In this document: positions 62,741 through 64,000 of the stretch, piece by piece
Numbering within the stretch: the first letter of the stretch is position 1
Layout of the letters: each line of letters starts with the position of its first letter
Assembly: GCF_018069565.1 (NCBI RefSeq)
Contig: NZ_JAGPNL010000010.1
Coordinates: 124,001 to 188,000, forward strand
Source: Streptomyces tagetis
Lineage (GTDB): Bacteria; Actinomycetota; Actinomycetes; Streptomycetales; Streptomycetaceae
DNA length: 64,000 bases
Direction: 5' to 3'
Translations under genes and position numbers: made by a program
Notes under the pieces: generated by a model
What the model was told of the DNA's origin: nothing
The model's input: the letters and a program-made list of their open reading frames with translations, nothing else
Database searches by the model: none

Positions 62741-64000
62741 TCAGCTCTGGCCGCCGGCCAGCTTCTCGCGCAGCGCGGCCAGCGCCTCGTCCGACGCCAG
62801 GGCGCCGGAGTTGTCGCCGCCCTCGGACGAGTACGAACCGCCACCGGACGCGGCCGGAGCGGCGGCCTCGCCACCCTCGGCAGCGGCCTTCTCGTCCGCC
62901 TCGCGGGACTTGATGACCTGCGCCTGGTGCTGCTCGAAGCGCTGCTGCGCCTCGGCGTACTGGGTCTCCCACGCCTCGCGCTGGGTCTCGTACCCCTCGA
63001 GCCAGTCGTTGGTCTCGGGGTCGAAGCCCTCGGGGTAGATGTAGTTGCCCTGGTCGTCGTAGGACGCGGCCATGCCGTACAGGGTCGGGTCGAACTCGAC
63101 CGCGGACGGGTCGGCACCGAACGCCTCGTTGGCCTGCTTCAGCGAGAGGCTGATGCGGCGGCGCTCGAGGTCGATGTCGATGACCTTGACGAAGATCTCG
63201 TCGTTGACCTGGACGACCTGCTCCGGGATCTCCACGTGGCGCTCGGCCAGCTCGGAGATGTGGACCAGGCCCTCGATGCCCTCGTCGACGCGGACGAACG
63301 CACCGAACGGAACCAGCTTCGTGACCTTGCCGGGGACGACCTGGCCGATCTGGTGGGTCCGGGCGAACTGCTGCCACGGGTCTTCCTGGGTCGCCTTCAG
63401 CGACAGGGAGACGCGCTCGCGGTCCATGTCGACGTCGAGGACCTCGACCGTGACCTCCTGGCCGACCTCGACGACTTCGGAGGGGTGGTCGATGTGCTTC
63501 CAGGACAGCTCGGAGACGTGGACCAGACCGTCGACGCCACCCAGGTCCACGAAGGCACCGAAGTTGACGATCGAGGAGACGACGCCGGACCGCACCTGAC
63601 CCTTCTGGAGGGTGGTGAGGAAGGTCTGGCGGACCTCGGACTGGGTCTGCTCCAGCCAGGCACGGCGGGACAGGACCACGTTGTTGCGGTTCTTGTCCAG
63701 CTCGATGATCTTCGCCTCGAGCTCCTTGCCCACGTAGGGCTGGAGGTCGCGGACGCGGCGCATCTCGACCAGGGAGGCCGGGAGGAAGCCGCGGAGGCCG
63801 ATGTCGAGGATGAGACCACCCTTGACGACCTCGATGACGGTACCGGTGACGATGCCGTCCTCTTCCTTGATCTTCTCGATGGTGCCCCAGGCACGCTCGT
63901 ACTGGGCGCGCTTCTTCGAGAGGATCAGGCGGCCTTCCTTGTCCTCCTTCTGAAGGACCAGGGCCTCGATCTCGTCGCCGACGGCAACGACCTCATTGGG
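62741..64000 (-). CDS. rpsA: 30S ribosomal protein S1 (5' part outside window)
   Basis: S1 binds mRNA on the 30S subunit and helps initiation. The 419 visible codons contain the end of S1 domain 1 and domains 2-4, with repeated FVRVDxGIEGLVHISEL-type motifs (VDGLVHVSELSWKHIDHPSE, DEGIEGLVHISELAERHVEI). The C-terminal tail is Gly/Ser/Glu-rich and ends EALAALREKLAGGQS. The frame is open to the right edge, so the start is beyond 64000. Four-domain S1 is typical for actinobacteria. A strong terminator follows. Confidence 0.95.
   Translation of the reverse strand, partial: PNEVVAVGDEIEALVLQKEDKEGRLILSKKRAQYERAWGTIEKIKEEDGIVTGTVIEVVKGGLILDIGLRGFLPASLVEMRRVRDLQPYVGKELEAKIIELDKNRNNVVLSRRAWLEQTQSEVRQTFLTTLQKGQVRSGVVSSIVNFGAFVDLGGVDGLVHVSELSWKHIDHPSEVVEVGQEVTVEVLDVDMDRERVSLSLKATQEDPWQQFARTHQIGQVVPGKVTKLVPFGAFVRVDEGIEGLVHISELAERHVEIPEQVVQVNDEIFVKVIDIDLERRRISLSLKQANEAFGADPSAVEFDPTLYGMAASYDDQGNYIYPEGFDPETNDWLEGYETQREAWETQYAEAQQRFEQHQAQVIKSREADEKAAAEGGEAAAPAASGGGSYSSEGGDNSGALASDEALAALREKLAGGQS

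Overview
The window is about 73% G+C, has strong third-position GC bias in its genes, and uses many GTG starts and one TTG start. Its gene content and order match a Streptomyces chromosome core. From memory, the order resembles the S. coelicolor stretch from about SCO1925 to SCO1998; no search was run. I saw no rRNA, tRNA, CRISPR array, insertion sequence or prophage. It reads as core chromosome with small accessory patches.

Layout. 1-5200: partial sufR (minus), a drug-type ABC exporter pair, ctaA, a small conserved protein and ctaB (haem O/A synthesis). 5554-12152: a plus-strand pentose-phosphate operon tkt-tal-zwf-opcA-pgl. 12358-19258: a minus-strand block with a Pro-rich-tailed membrane protein, pgi, an RbpA-family protein, secG, tpiA-pgk and gap. 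19792-25152: the overlapping minus-strand run uvrC-rapZ-yvcK-whiA, ended by a strong intrinsic terminator. 25654-29686: an HTH-like protein, a Tat/lipoprotein Rieske protein, and a LacI regulator plus PfkB sugar kinase behind a dense operator array. 29808-42355: uvrA, a mycothiol-type isomerase, an MBL hydrolase, aroQ, a broken chaA antiporter, then a Ter block (TerC with a probable Mn2+ riboswitch, a TerD-fusion protein, TerD), then uvrB. All three nucleotide-excision genes therefore lie within 20 kb.

42395-50589: MHYT sensor, secreted GDPD, MGMT, VOC protein, psuG-kinase pair, methyltransferase, CorA and a uridine-kinase-like protein without a P-loop. 51110-55753: a GltD-like oxidoreductase and a whiJ-type developmental locus (XRE-DUF5753 regulator, DUF397 protein, HATPase). 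56073-64000: a nucleotidyltransferase pseudogene, prolyl aminopeptidase, UdgB-type uracil-DNA glycosylase, S4 protein, methyltransferase, small membrane and TPR proteins, coaE, a PAC2 protein and partial rpsA.

Most notable: (i) a yybP-ykoY-like leader before terC whose closing-stem 3' arm can instead pair perfectly with the Shine-Dalgarno; (ii) a LacI operator array; (iii) two fresh-looking pseudogenes, chaA (1-bp deletion plus lost C-terminus) and a nucleotidyltransferase (13-bp tandem duplication plus other lesions); (iv) a kinase homologue lacking its Walker A; (v) about ten genes whose -10 hexamer lies 6-8 nt before the start codon, as expected for leaderless mRNAs; (vi) several undescribed repeat or operator arrays.
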